Below are positions 20,448 to 32,464 of a DNA stretch of 64,000 nucleotides, piece by piece. Source of the stretch: Clavaria fumosa (taxonomy: Eukaryota; Basidiomycota; Agaricomycetes; Agaricales; Clavariaceae); contig OX637795.1 of the NCBI GenBank assembly GCA_951802425.1, positions 3,390,501 through 3,454,500 of the forward strand. Reading direction: 5' to 3'. Position 1 is the first letter of the stretch; the number at the start of each line of letters is the position of its first letter. The position numbers and the translations under genes are program-made. Below the pieces are notes generated by a model. It saw only the letters and a program-made list of their open reading frames with translations, had not been told where the DNA came from and did no database searches.

Positions 20448-22673
20448 CGAGACAGTAAGGCGGGTCGCCTCGTGGCCAGGTCAATCAGCACATCGATACG
20501 ATTCCAAGGTTCCTTCCATCATCTGGTACGACAGTGAAGGCGATGCTCAATCGTTTTGTGCCCAAGCTCGCGTTTCCGCTACGGTCGCCAGAGCAGAACG
20601 AGAAGGATGGTACCTTGCCGAACACTTCAAACTCCATGTTCACCCATCTAGCATGCCCGCTACTCACTTTGGGAACCTCATTCCCTTTCCTCCGCAAGTG
20701 ACCATCGAAAGAATATATGCAGACCTCCTCAGATACCTCTTCGATCATACCAAGAGATATTTTGAGGAGAAAGAGTTCGAGTCCGAAGGAGCTAGACAGA
20801 TCTGGAATCGGCTTGAGTCGGGGAACGCTATCGATCTTGTTCTCTGTCATCCGACAGGCTGGGGAATTTCGGAGCAAATGATGCTCCGTAAGGCGGTGGT
20901 CGAGGCTAAGCTGGTGCCGTCCATGCAGATTGCCGACGAACACGTTCAATTTCTTGGTGAAGCAGAAGCCTCTGTTCACTTCGTCATGTCTCACGCCGAT
21001 CTTCAGAGCCATCTCCAAGTAAGTGTTACCAAAACCAATAACCACGATTCTTCGTTTCGTCACTATCGTGCCCTAAATTCTTGTTACAGCCTGAAGTCGA
21101 TTTCATTGTTTGTGACGCGGGCGGCTCAACCGTTGATACTACGCTCTACACCGTATCGTCCATCACACCTTCTCTTGTGCTGAAAGAAAAACGGGAGTCG
21201 GCTTGTACGTCTCGTGCCATTGATTATGCCATACTCCTCTCATCTGGTAAGAACACGTCAGGCATTCAAGCAGGGGGAATCTTTGTGGACAAATCCGCGA
21301 AACATTACTTTCAGAGAAAATTTTATGACTCGGGAATGGACCCTGATATGGTCTCCGACTACGTCGCAACTGCTATCGACAAATTCATTACGGAAGCTAA
21401 ACCATCCTTCAAAGATATCAAAGACAATTTCCTGCTTCTTGTTGCTGACCGTCAAGCTTCCAATTCGTCTCTAAATATCCAGAGAGGTTATCTTACTTTG
21501 ACAGGGTGAGACCTGCTCATGACAATTTATTGGTCTCGAATATCCTGAAGTTCCATATTTCCACCACGCAGAGATGAAATAGAACGATTTTTCGAAGAGT
21601 GGGTGGATCAAATTATCCAAAGTATTCAAGGACAAATTGGGACCTATCCGGTCAAGGTGAGAGCCAGCACCCCTCAAGGTGATATCTCACAAAATTCCGT
21701 GTATGACACAGTACATATTAGTGGTAGGTGGCTTTGGCGAGTCTCCTTACCTGAGAAAGAGGCTTCAGAACACACCCAATTTTCATGGGATTCCGGTCAC
21801 AGTCCCCGATCAATCCGGGTATAGTTTGTTTTTCCCCTTTCTCAGTTCTTAAACTCACTTCTTCTCCGGCAAGGGCGAAGGCCGCTTCGGAAGGGTCCGT
21901 CCTGTGGTATATCAACAGAAACGTGGTCGCCCGCGCAACGCGCTTTGCATTCGGGAGCCCGATATTCGTGAGGTGCTCCGTTGAGGATGCCTTGCCCCTT
22001 GGCCGGTCTTGGGTCACTGGTGTAGGAGGCCAGGAGGGCATAAGCGGTGGATGGTCCGAGGTCGTAAGAAAGGTGCGGCCAACTGCTCCTGTATTCGATT
22101 TTGCCCACCGTTTCTTCCGGCGTGCAGGGCCACGTCATTGGGAATGATGAAGAGGTTCACAAACGATATATACGGCATTTTACATCTCCAAATATTACCA
22201 GCAAGGGTTTCATGGATGAAGTATACTCGTACAATCAGCGAAACTCCAACGACCAACCTACCCCGGTGTGGATCCTGGATCCCCACGGTACAGCCCTCGA
22301 TGCTCGTCTTTTTTCCTGTCTGCTTTGTCCTAACGAACTTGATTGCAATTTCTCAGGTAGTATTTTACCAGGCTTCCAGCTAGTCTGCAGCGTAAATGTC
22401 GATTATTCCATGCTGGGTGGCGCGTTGCAGAAAATGAAGATGCGAAGGGGAAACTGCTTCAAGAAATCCGCTGTGTATTGGAAGCTTGATTACAGCATCG
22501 CGTTCACGTTTGGGGCTACAGAGCTCAGAGCTTACGCTGTCTGGACGGATAAAGTGAGGCATCTCCTCTCCTCTCTCTTCTCAAGTCAACACTGACGGAG
22601 TACTTGTGAATTGCAAAAGGGAGTTACGTGTCGTGGTCCCGCGTCAATCATACCTATCACCCGTGCTATATGA
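20448..22673 (+). pseudogene. HSPA12-like Hsp70 ATPase, 5'-truncated (left copy)
   Basis: Collinear with the intact right-arm gene from mid exon 2 onwards. It keeps CDAGGSTVDTT (phosphate-2 region), ILVVGGFGES (adenosine region), the same splice sites, and an end at GPASIIPITRAI followed by TGA at 22671-22673. Exon 1 and the first part of exon 2, including the phosphate-1 loop GIDIGTTHS, are missing: about 90 bp here replace about 340 bp in the right arm. No alternative start restores that motif, so ATP binding should be lost. Downstream frames remain open, implying a fairly recent truncation. Confidence 0.8.
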
Positions 22674-22949
22674 AGAAGGGAATTTATGGCCCTTCATCCT
22701 TCCCCACCCCATGACCTCCGCGATTCGCAGCTGTAAATATTACACTGTTTCTTCAGATGCTTTCTCGGATCTGCCAATAAAGATTTATACCCAAGGACTT
22801 ACTCTGCAATGTTGATGACATTGCTGAGCATACTAAGCTGTGACAACCACTGTCTCATATCATGCCCTTGCTTTTGCCCATCTATCTGGAAAAACCTCCC
22901 CAGCTAATAGACCTGATTAATTTATTGGGAAGGCCCAGAACAGAAGTTG

Positions 22950-23166
22950 AAAGAGTCACAGGAAGATTGTGGGCAAGTCATGTGATCTGGACAGCTGACA
23001 GATTATGTAATGGCTAAGTCACCTGACCTGCACCTTGGTGTGTCATGTGATCCAAGAGGCCTGAGTGTGGGAATGTGGGCAAGTGCTGCTATATATACTG
23101 TTGCTTTTCCTTTCTTGTACTCTTTTCCCCTTATGTTAGTATCATCATCATTGACTGAGTCTGATA
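22950..23166 (+). mobile_element. Decayed gypsy 5' LTR (relic 1)
   Basis: Similar to the 291-bp LTR at 26890-27180, including TACTCTTTTCCCCTTAT and the end CTGATA at 23166, but with most CpG sites replaced by TG/CA. The 5' part is truncated at the end of the duplication arm. The self-priming motif in this LTR reads ATGTTAGTAT (23133-23142). Confidence 0.75.
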
Positions 23167-24960
23167 CAATACTAACATCTGCCTGTCTGCCCTAGCCCTG
23201 TGTCCTAACCCAGCTAGCCTGCTGGACCCTTAATCTCAAACTGTGACATGTTGTCACAGCTCAGCTATCATCCTCTTCTCCTTTCCCTTGCCTGTGGTGT
23301 GTAACAGAACCATGTGAAATTTTTACTGCATGTAGATACACATGACCAGACCTGGAGGACAACTACTGTGACCCTCCCTGAGTAATACTGAGTGCCCAAG
23401 GCCCAGAACCTTATTTATGGCACCTGAGACCAAGACTTGGTTGAGGGCAGCCCCCCCCCCTGATTCACCAGTTACTGATGTCCCCAAGGCCCCATCACTG
23501 CTGCCAGGGCCTGTGATGGCTGACCATGTCACCATGTCACCCCACCTGTAGTCCAAGCCACAAAGCTAGACCTATCTGTTGCCCCCTTTGATGGGCAGAA
23601 AAGGAACTTCTGCACATTCCTCCAGTCACTTCACCTCCTGTTTATGGTGAATATGACAGTCTATGCCACAGACCAGGCAAAGGTCCTTTTTACACTCAGC
23701 AAAATTGCTGGAGAAGGTTTTGCTGCAGAATGGGCAAATATGAAGGCAGAAGAGATGCTGGGTAATGATGAGGCTGGAACCTGGGCAGAGTTTGTGGAGG
23801 AGCTGAAGTGGGCATTTGACAACCCAAATGACTGAGTGACTGCCCTTGCAGACATTGCTAGGCTCAAACAGGGCACCATGATGGCACCAGAGTATTTTGT
23901 GAAGTTTGAGATGCTTTTCCAATGGGTGGAGATGAGTGAGGAGGCTGACTTGGACATCCTTGTCCATTGGTTGGAGCTGAACCTCAGCAGGAGACCGGTG
24001 GGGAGAATCTATGGTGTCTCACTGATGCCAGAGACCTATTTGCAGTGGAAAGCACTTGCAGAGAGACTGGATGCCCAACAGTGCCACTTTGATGGCATCA
24101 TGACACAACAGAACTCCACATGCCCACTGCCAACCAACCTCTCCCCAGCAGACCTGACTCATTCCTGCCCCCACCCCTTATACACCACACATCTCCCCAT
24201 GCCCCTTCTTGGCCCAGCCACTGGCCCACACCCCTGCCCCTCCCATCATGCCATGTCCTGCCAGTGCTGGCAATGCCATGATGCTGGATCATGCCTGTGC
24301 CCCTGGAGTGGTGTGCACCTGTTTCTGATGTGGCCAAGCCAGCTACATGGTGAGAGAGTGCCTACTCCCAGACACACATTTGCAGGTCCCAAGGCCACAG
24401 GTCTACACTGCAGAAAGCCAGGCATGGGATGCTGAGGATTATGAGAATGAGATTGCATTGCTCCATGACCAGTTGAAGCTATATGAGAGAGAGAGGAAGG
24501 CTCCTGTTGAGAAGCAGGATTAATATTTTGGAGACAAGGCCCAGTGAGTCTGAACTGGCATCTCAAGAGTAGTTGTTCCAGCCCCTTCTGTCCCTGTGTC
24601 TGCAGTGAGTATACCCAAATATACTATCTTGCAGCAGAGACATACCTGAATCAGGGCTGAGGAGAAGGACAAAGTGGAAACAGAAACCACTAAGAGTGAA
24701 ATAATGAAAAGGCAAACAGTGGCTGGCAGAAAAGTAGAGCCAATAAGGTGCCTCATGGAGGTGCTGAAAGACTTGCTATTGTGCATGCCCTGAGAGCTCT
24801 CCATCCAGGTGCACCTGGAAGCTCTCACACTGGCAAATGGGTGTTAAGGCCTGTCCTGTCTCATAATCAATACCAAAGGTTGATTCATTGGTGACCAGTC
24901 CTGTAAACTTGCTAAGACCAATCAACTGTTGAGTACAATTGAGAATAGTCAGCCCCAGAA
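23167..24960 (+). pseudogene. Decayed gypsy gag/protease region (relic 1)
   Basis: Frames at 23578-24435 encode a degraded Gag matching the intact element, including FAAEWANMKAEE, AGTWAEFVEE and LVHWLELNLSRR. A stop interrupts it after FDNPND (TGA in place of the CGT seen in the intact copy), and the zinc-knuckle and protease region beyond 24250 is frameshifted. The 3' half of the element is absent. CpG is almost eliminated. A poly-C run lies at 23448-23460. Confidence 0.78.
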
Positions 24961-25085
24961 GGTCATGAAGATGGTAGACAAAATGTAGAAGTGGAAAAGG
25001 ATGAGTTTGAGAAGAGAAAGATGTTGCAAAGAAGGTTGCAAGTAGTTGCGACAATGTTGAGAAGTGTATCAGTGAATGAGTCACT
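24850..25085 (-). repeat. Dispersed repeat R1 (copy a)
   Basis: Reverse-complement similar to 35040-35180 and 35340-35575. The reverse strand reads a decayed peptide with GLTILNCTQQL and LVTNEST, matched by GLSILNYTQQL and LVTNEST in the forward copies. Origin unknown; probably a degraded coding transposon. Confidence 0.55.
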
Positions 25086-26884
25086 GAGAGTCAGGATGAC
25101 TCAGACAGGTCCTCAATTCCTTATGCAGTTGGTCTACAGGACTAGTAGATCCTCCAGTTCCATACCTTCCTGCTAACAGTATTGAAACCAACACTGCTAG
25201 CAAGGCATAGCTTTGGGCAGATATTATTATTAGTTAGTAACCTAAGTCACAACATCCCATGGGCTTAGCCATTGACCCCCATAGTCTGCCTCAACCTGGT
25301 ATCACTCCACAAGTTGATACTATGGCTCAATGACTGACCACTCCATAGGTATTGTACACTTAAGCCAAATCAATATAGATAGGTCAATAATGGATCAGTG
25401 AATAACTAGCTAGCCAGTGATGGGAGAATTAAGCTGAAGAGTTCACAAGATTTTCCAGGTTCTGTAGACCATTCTAGCTCTATAAACCTTCCTTCAATTC
25501 TCAATACTTGCCTAGTTATTCACTACTTACTCTGATGAATACACTGGTACACTGTACAGTAGAACACCTTGTACCCTATACAAAAATATTCATAGCTCGC
25601 TCAATATTTACCACACTAAGGGGAGCCGGCACAGGGCAGCTCATCCGAAGCCTGGGTACCCAAAGGTACCCAGATCACTTGACTAAACTAAGTCCTTAGT
25701 CAGCAGATACTACATTTAGCTTAACTAGACCCTGTCCTTAGTTTAGCTAAATATGTCCTTAGCTCTGTGGGGAACTAGACTCAGGCTTAGTCCTCTTAGA
25801 AGATGGTGCAGTCAATGTATGGGTATGTAATGATGCTTGGAACGTGAAGTTCCGTCAGCTATTTATACTCAAATTCACATATCTACTACATTTGGAAGGA
25901 TTCAACATGGCTCCTTAACTAGTAATTCTAATATACCATTTAAGGACTCTAAATTAAGGAGGATTCAGTGGCTTTACATATCAGGTAAGATCATAATTTT
26001 ATCTCATGTCCTCACTGAGATATTCTTTCTCAAAGGTTCTACATATTCTAAAAATAATCAAAATAAGTCATGATGACTCATTTCTTGGGTCCCAGTCATC
26101 AGGGATTGTGGGGAAGGACCCCGTGATTGCCTCTAATCGCTTCTATAACATTCCGTGACATTCTGCAACATTCCTGGCCTTGATTGCATCAATATCCCAT
26201 CTATACTTCCTCTGCTTCCTCTTATCTCCCCCAGACTAGTCATAATTAAGTGTACTAGCCCTATTTAGCATGTGTTTCAACTGTACTCTATGCCAGATAC
26301 ATGCTAGTAACACCCTAGTACAAAGGGGGATGAGGGGAGAGCCAAGGGACTGTGTGCAAAGGTTGTGGGCATGCAGTCCACTCATAAGGATAAGCACTCC
26401 TAATCTGGTAATGCAGCAGCATTGGCCATCAGTGCTGATTGCTGCCCCTTCCTACATGGGAATTGAGCTGACCTGTCAGTCATCAATCACCTGATCGAGG
26501 CCCAATCATGATCAGGGCTGCCTCACAATGTCAGAGTGGTGCTAGACTTGCACCAGCGAGTTTGCAACCCTGTAGCTCAGCCACAAGTGCTCCGTGTCTC
26601 TCATAAACTCGCAAGTATGACCTTATAGACCTTCCCAACATTTCTGTCTGTTCATATTTTTTATTTAAAGCCTCCCTCTAGTGCTATTTCAGTAATACTA
26701 GGATGTAGCTTAAACAGTAGTAGAACCAGCTTGAGGGAGTAAATAACAGTTATTTCCGTCTGTCTTTATGCATATAAGGGTAACAAGACAGTGAAAATTC
26801 AATGGTAAAGACTGTTTGTTTGTGTGGTTCTTTGTTCCTACTGTAGAGCCATTTCTTTCCCTCCTAGTGTCACCTCTCATAGCT
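25086..26884. other. Gene-free AT-rich region
   Basis: 1.8 kb with no supported gene. Short palindromes such as GGGTACCC.AAA.GGTACCC near 25660 and repeated words (TTAGTTTAGCTAAATA, GTCCTTAG) suggest old transposon debris, but no boundary could be fixed. Confidence 0.35.
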
Positions 26885-26889
26885 TTAAG

Positions 26890-27180
26890 TGTTAGGATCG
26901 CTTATGTAAGCCATCCCAAAGTGCAGTTGTGGAGAAACTGGGGAGGGTTGTTGGAAGGTCACATGACCTGTGGCTGGGTCGGATTATGTAATCATGTAAG
27001 ATCACATGACCTGGGGCCTGGGCGCATCACGTGATCCGAGGGTCCGAGCGTGGGAAAGTCGGCAAGTGCCGAAGCGTTCGCTATAAGTACTTTCGCTTTT
27101 CCTTTTTTGTACTCTTTTCCCCTTATCTTAGTATTGTCGTCATGACCTTACGCTTAAGTTGTGTGAGACCCAGTCTGATA
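26890..27180 (+). repeat. 5' LTR of gypsy element
   Basis: 291 bp, starting TGTTAGGATC and ending CTGATA. Contains a TATAAG box (near 27082) and the ATCTTAGTATT motif at 27125-27135. Base for base the same as the 3' LTR on reading. Confidence 0.92.
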
Positions 27181-27181
27181 T

Positions 27182-27192
27182 AATACTAAGAT
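27182..27192 (+). promoter_or_regulatory. Self-priming primer-binding site
   Basis: AATACTAAGAT, one base after the LTR end, is the perfect reverse complement of ATCTTAGTATT at 27125-27135 within the LTR. In Tf1/sushi elements the 5' end of the mRNA folds back on such a site to prime minus-strand synthesis. No match to a tRNA 3' end was noticed. Confidence 0.7.
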
Positions 27193-27432
27193 CCGCCTGT
27201 CCACCCTAGCCCCGTGTCCTAACCTGGCTAGCCTGGACCCTTAATCTCAAACTGTGACACGTTGTCACAGCTCAGCCCCTATCATCCTCTTCTTCTTTAC
27301 CCTGCCCGCAGTGTGTAACAGAACTGCGTGAAATTTTTACTGTGTGTACATACACGTGACCAGACCCAGAGGAAGTCAACTGTGACCCTCCCCAAGTGAT
27401 ACCGAGTGCCAAAGGCCCGGATCTCTATTTTA

Positions 27433-27703
27433 CAGCTACATACCAGTGAATCGCTTAGTGTACAGGGCAAGGAAAGCCCCTACATAGTCTTCTGTAGTTT
27501 CCTGGTCCAGTGGACAGAGCCCTTGCTCTGTGACCATTGTCAGAAGGGCACACGGGCAACTCATTAGGAGTTGTGGAGTGACCACCTGGGATACCATTCG
27601 TGCCCCACGTTAACAAAAGATTCATAGAATAAGAGTTCTATAGGTACATAAGTACCTAGAAGAGCAGCCTGAGAGGACAGGACTGTTAAGAGATCGAAGA
27701 AAT
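27433..27703 (+). repeat. Insertion in the gypsy leader with tRNA-like A box
   Basis: This ~270-bp block is absent from both relic copies. It sits between two versions of the same leader phrase (GTGCC.AAGGCCCGGA...TATTTTACAG). It contains TGGTCCAGTGG, close to a Pol III A box, followed by a weaker CATTCGTGCCC in B-box-like position. It could be a SINE or a template-switch product. Confidence 0.35.
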
Positions 27704-27747
27704 CCTGAGTGCCGAAGGCCCGGAATTTTATTTTACAGTGCTATAGA

Positions 27748-30700
27748 ATGCTGGACCTAGCCGTTGCCCCCTTTGATGGGCAGAAAAGGAACTTCCGTAC
27801 GTTCCTCCGATCCCTTCGCCTCCTGTTTATGGCGAACCCGACTACCTATGCTGTGGACCTGGTGAAGGTCCTCTTTGCTCTGAGCAAAATTGTTGGAGAT
27901 GGATTCGCTGCAGAATGGGCGAATATGAAGGCAGAAGAGATCCTGGGTAGTGGCGAGGCCGGAACCTGGGCAGAGTTTGTGGAGGAGATGAAGCGCGCAT
28001 TCGATGACCCGAATGACCGTGCGACTGCCCTTGCCGATATTGCAGGGCTGAAACAGGGTGCCATGACAGCACCAGAGTTCTTCGCGAAATTCGAGACGCT
28101 GTTCCAACGGGCGAAGTTGAGTGCAGAGAAGGACTCAGGAATCCTAGTCCATTGGCTGGAGTTGAACCTGAGTAGGAGGTTGGTGGAGAGAATCTATGGT
28201 GTCTCCCCAATGCCAGAGACATATGGAGAATGGAAGGTGCTGGCTGAGAGGCTTGATGCCCAGCAAAGGCGACTGGATGGGATACTCACGGAACGGACAC
28301 CGCGACCCACTGTGACCCCCGCGCGACCCACCGCGACCCTACCGCGACCTGCCGTGACCGTTTCGCGACCTCCTGTGACCCCTCTGCTGTGTACTCCAGA
28401 TGTGGCCATGGCCCGAGGATGGGCCCCTGCTGATGAGAGATGTTGTTTCCGATGCCACCAGACTGGCCATGCTGTCTGTTTCTGCCCCCTGCCTGATACG
28501 CGTCCGCAGGTCCCAAGGGCCCAAACCCGGGCAGCACCATGTGCCCCCCAAATGGTGGAGGGATATGAGAAAGAGATTGCACGGCTCCGAGCCTGCATAG
28601 AGCTGTGTGAGAGAGAGAGGAGGACTCCCACTGGGGAGAAGAAGTGTGCCAGCCCCCTTTCCGTCCCTGTGCCTGCTGCAAGTATACCCCGATATACTAT
28701 CTTGCAGCGGAGACATACCCGAATTGGGGCTGAGGTGAAGGAGGAAGTGAGACTGGCAGAGCGCCTAACCAGAGTGCGGCCAGAAGTGCGGAAACATGTG
28801 CCACGAGAGCTAGCCATCCAGGTGCACTTGGAGGCTTTCAGCACTGGCAAAGGGACTACAATGAAGGCCCTTGTCGACTCAGGGTGCACCAACTGCTTCA
28901 TGGATTTGGAGTGGGCGAAAGGAGTGGGACTGGAGCCATCTCTCCTGCTGAACCCAATCACCATGTATAATGTGGATGGGACACAGAACAGGAATGGAAA
29001 GGTCCGGTATGGGATAGAGGTGCTGGTGAGAGTTGGTGACCACCAGGAGCGGATCCACTTTCTGCTGGGAAAGACCCAGTCCCACAAGGTCATCCTTGGG
29101 CATGACTGGCTCAAGCGGCACAACCCGGATATTGACTGGCAGAAGGCAGAGCTGAGCCTTACCCGCTGCCCCCCACAGTGTTCCCCATCCCCTCGAGCCC
29201 CTGCACCCCTGAAAACGAGTACCCTCGCATCCACGAGTATTCTGGACACCCGTTTTCCCAACTCTGGCCCTACCCCCGATTGGCCCAGCCGCTACCCTTT
29301 GGTGTTTAGTGAAGCGAAGTGGGATGAACTTCCCCGCTCCCGACCAGACTTCGATATTAAGATCGAATTCAAAAAGGACCCTGAGCACCTCTCCTCCAAG
29401 CTGTATTCTTTGACATGGCAGGAGATGGTGGAGATGAACTGTTGGGTGGATGAGCAGCTTGCTTCTGGATGAATCCGGCCCTCGAAATCCCCGTATGCCA
29501 GCCCCTTCTTCTTCAAACATGAGAAGGACAAACTGCGGCCAATCATCGACTACTTGAGGCTGAATGCACACCTGATCAAGGACAAGTACCCCCTTCCCCG
29601 CATCCGAGACACAGTGGATGTGCTTAAAGGAGCGTCGATCTACTCTAAGATTGATGCAAAAGGAGGTTTCCCATCTATGCAGGTCTGGCCCGAGCACCAG
29701 CACCGCTGCGCCTTCCTGACACCCCGTGGACTCTTCGAACCAGCTGTCATGTGGTTTGGACTGCAGAATGCCCCTGCCACCTTCCAACGCTTCATGAATC
29801 ATGTGTTGAGGGAGGAGATTGCAGGAGGACATGTGAGGGCCTATGTGGATGATGTCATTGTGTTTGCAGAGGACTTGGCTACACACCGGTACTGGATGGA
29901 TTGGGTCTTGAGGAAGTTTGGAGAGAATGGGCTGTGTCTCAAACTCAGTAAATGCGAGTTTGAGAAGAGTGAGATCATCTTCCTGGGGATGAAGATCTCC
30001 CACAACAGACTAGAGCATGATCTGGCCAAGGGTGCGGCAGTCCGAGATTGGCCACGTCCTAAGAATGCGAAGGATGTCCAGAGGTTCAATGGGATGCTGA
30101 ACTACCTCCGCCGGCACATCCCGAATCTTTCTGCCCGGGCAAAGCCACTCTTCCGGCTGACTGGGAATGTTCCGTGGAAATGGGAGGAGGAGGAGGAAGC
30201 AGCCTTCCGAGATCTCCGCCAGGCACTTGTATCGGCCCCAGTCTTGGCTCTGCCTCAGGACAAAGGGAGATGGAAGGTAGAGACAGATGCAAGCAACTTG
30301 GCAACTGGTGGAGTGCTCTCGCAGCAGCAGGCGGATGGAACCTGGAGAGTTGTTGACTATATCTCCAAGGCCCTCACTGCAGCTGAGAAGAACTACGATG
30401 TGTACGACAAGGAGTTCTTGGCTGTGATTCGGGCACTTCGTGAGTGGTGAGCATACCTCATTGGAGCAGAGGAGACGATCGAGATCTGGACGGACCATGC
30501 AAACCTCCAGTACTTCCGGAAGCCCCAGAAGTTGAAGCCGAGGCAGGTTCGTTGGGTTGGAGAGCTCCAGTGCTTTGACTTTGAGATAAAGTATCGCACT
30601 GGCAAGTCGAATACAAAGGCAGATGCACTCTCCCGGAGACTGGACTATGGAGAGATGGTGGAGGAGGATGCACCAGTGCAGGTTTTCCCGGAAACGGAAG

Positions 30701-32157
30701 TCCGTGTGTCATTCACATCGGAAATGGAGACGCTACTCCAGAAAAATAGCGCGGTACACATACAGAAGCCAGAGGAGCTTGATGATGAGTGGACACGAGA
30801 TCGTGCTGGACTCTGGCGAAAGGGGATAGTCACTTGGGTCCCCCTAGGAGCTCGTGAGGCCGTTCTCGAGTTTGAGCATGACCTCCCCGCTGCTGGACAC
30901 CCTGGGCCCCGGAAGTTGAGAGCAGCACTAGTGAAGGGTTATTGGTGGCCGGACATGGTAAAAGACGCGGATCGGTATGCCCAGGGGTGTGAGACATGCC
31001 AGCGGACGAAGCCTGACCGTACCAAGCGTGCTGCCCCACTGCACCCCCATCTGGTGCCCGATGGTCCCTGGTCGGTGATCTCATGGGACATAGTCGGTCC
31101 CCTCCCCCTCTCCCGTGGACATAATGCCATCCTTGTTATTGTCGACAAATTCACAAAACGGACACTGCTCGAAGCAATTGGGCTCGACCTCACAGGACTT
31201 GGAGCAGCGCGTCTCCTCCGGGATCGAGTGTTTTGTGACCATGGAGTCCCTCACAAGGTTGTGAGTGACCGGGGGTCCCAGTTCGTGTCCCGCTTCATGA
31301 AGGAGTTCTACTCCATGATCCGGGTAAAAGCAAATCCAAGTACTGCCTTTCATCCGCAGACTGATGGACAGACGGAACGGGCGAACCAGGAGATGGAGAT
31401 CTATCTCCGGGCTTACGTGGACCATCTCCAGGATGACTGGGCTGAATGGTTGTCCACTGCGGAGTTTGCTCTTAATAATCGTGAGCACTCAGCAACAGGA
31501 CAGACACCTTTCTTCCTCGATTATGGACGACACCCATGGAATGGGGGGCTCCGGCCACCTTCTGAGGTGAACCCGGCAGCGGATGAGTGGATGGCTAAGC
31601 TCACGGAGTCCCGAAGAGCAGCCAAGGAGGCAATGGAAAAAGCAGTGGCAGCGATGAAGAAGAGCTACGATAAGGGGAAACGCCCAAGTCGGGAGTACTC
31701 TGAGGGAGATCTGGTCTGGCTGGATACTAGAAACTTGAAGATGGACCGGCCCTGTAAAAAGCTTGACAACAAGAGAGCAGGCCCCTTTGCAGTTGAGGAG
31801 AAGGTGGGACCTGCTGGGTATCGCCTCAAGCTCCCTCGGGCCTGGCGCATCCATCGGGTCTTCAATGAGTTGCTGTTGACACCATACCACCCCCCTTCCT
31901 TCCCTTCTCAGAACCTGCCTCCCCCTCCGCCCCCTACGATTGATGATGACCACCTGGAGTATGATGTGGAGGCGATCCTTGATGTTAAGAAGGTGGGGCG
32001 TGGAGTGAGATACCTGGTGAAGTGGTTGGGATACCCTGTAGAGGAGAACACTTGGGAGCCACGACGGAACCTCACCAATGTGGCACTGCTTCTCCGGGAC
32101 TTCTTCCTTGCTCACCCTGACAAGGCCAAGCTAGCTGGTCGGGACGCCCAGCCTTAA
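27748..32157 (+). pseudogene. Gypsy gag-pol with chromodomain, two in-frame TGA
   Basis: Single reading frame from the ATG at 27748 to TAA at 32155-32157, broken by TGA at 29470-29472 and 30448-30450. Order: Gag with a CX2CX4HX4C knuckle (CFRCHQTGHAVCFC), aspartic protease (ALVDSGCTN), reverse transcriptase with YVDD, RNase H (ETDAS...), integrase zinc finger (HPG...CETCQ), a DDE core with VSDRGSQF and TDGQTERANQE, and a chromodomain (YLVKWLGY, ENTWEP). Both TGAs fall where related proteins have Arg, consistent with CGA to TGA at a CpG. An upstream in-frame start at 27709 is only GTG. Confidence 0.9.
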
Positions 32158-32168
32158 GAGGGGGGTGA

Positions 32169-32459
32169 TGTTAGGATCGCTTATGTAAGCCATCCCAAAG
32201 TGCAGTTGTGGAGAAACTGGGGAGGGTTGTTGGAAGGTCACATGACCTGTGGCTGGGTCGGATTATGTAATCATGTAAGATCACATGACCTGGGGCCTGG
32301 GCGCATCACGTGATCCGAGGGTCCGAGCGTGGGAAAGTCGGCAAGTGCCGAAGCGTTCGCTATAAGTACTTTCGCTTTTCCTTTTTTGTACTCTTTTCCC
32401 CTTATCTTAGTATTGTCGTCATGACCTTACGCTTAAGTTGTGTGAGACCCAGTCTGATA
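32169..32459 (+). repeat. 3' LTR of gypsy element
   Basis: 291 bp, TGTTAGGATC to CTGATA, matching the 5' LTR without visible difference. Preceded by a purine tract and followed by TSD TTAAG. Confidence 0.92.
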
Positions 32460-32464
32460 TTAAG

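Larger units (their letters stand above)
18385..22945. repeat. Left arm of large inverted duplication
   Basis: About 4.5 kb that matches 42345-47045 in inverted orientation. It contains a membrane-protein gene and, divergently, an HSPA12-like gene. The arm carries an extra ~170 bp at about 18490-18662, between GGTTGTCTCAC and GTTCCTCAAA, that is absent from the right arm. It also has a deletion that removes the first exon of the HSPA12-like gene. The inner end abuts a decayed gypsy LTR. Confidence 0.88.
26885..32464 (+). mobile_element. Full-length Ty3/gypsy chromovirus with TSD
   Basis: A 5570-bp element (26890-32459) bounded by LTRs that look identical, with a 5-bp target duplication TTAAG at 26885-26889 and 32460-32464. 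It has a polypurine tract (AAGAGGGGGG) just before the 3' LTR, one gag-pol frame and a C-terminal chromodomain. The self-priming primer-binding site is at 27182-27192. LTR identity indicates a recent insertion. Two in-frame TGA codons make this copy non-autonomous as it stands. Confidence 0.93.

Noticed and set aside
23644..24435. Treating the gag ORFs of relic 1 as genes
   Set aside because: Interrupted by stops and frameshifts, CpG-depleted and lacking pol.
28194..30003. Reverse-strand ORFs of 355-374 codons in the gypsy element
   Set aside because: Antisense to gag-pol; explained by codon bias of the sense frame.
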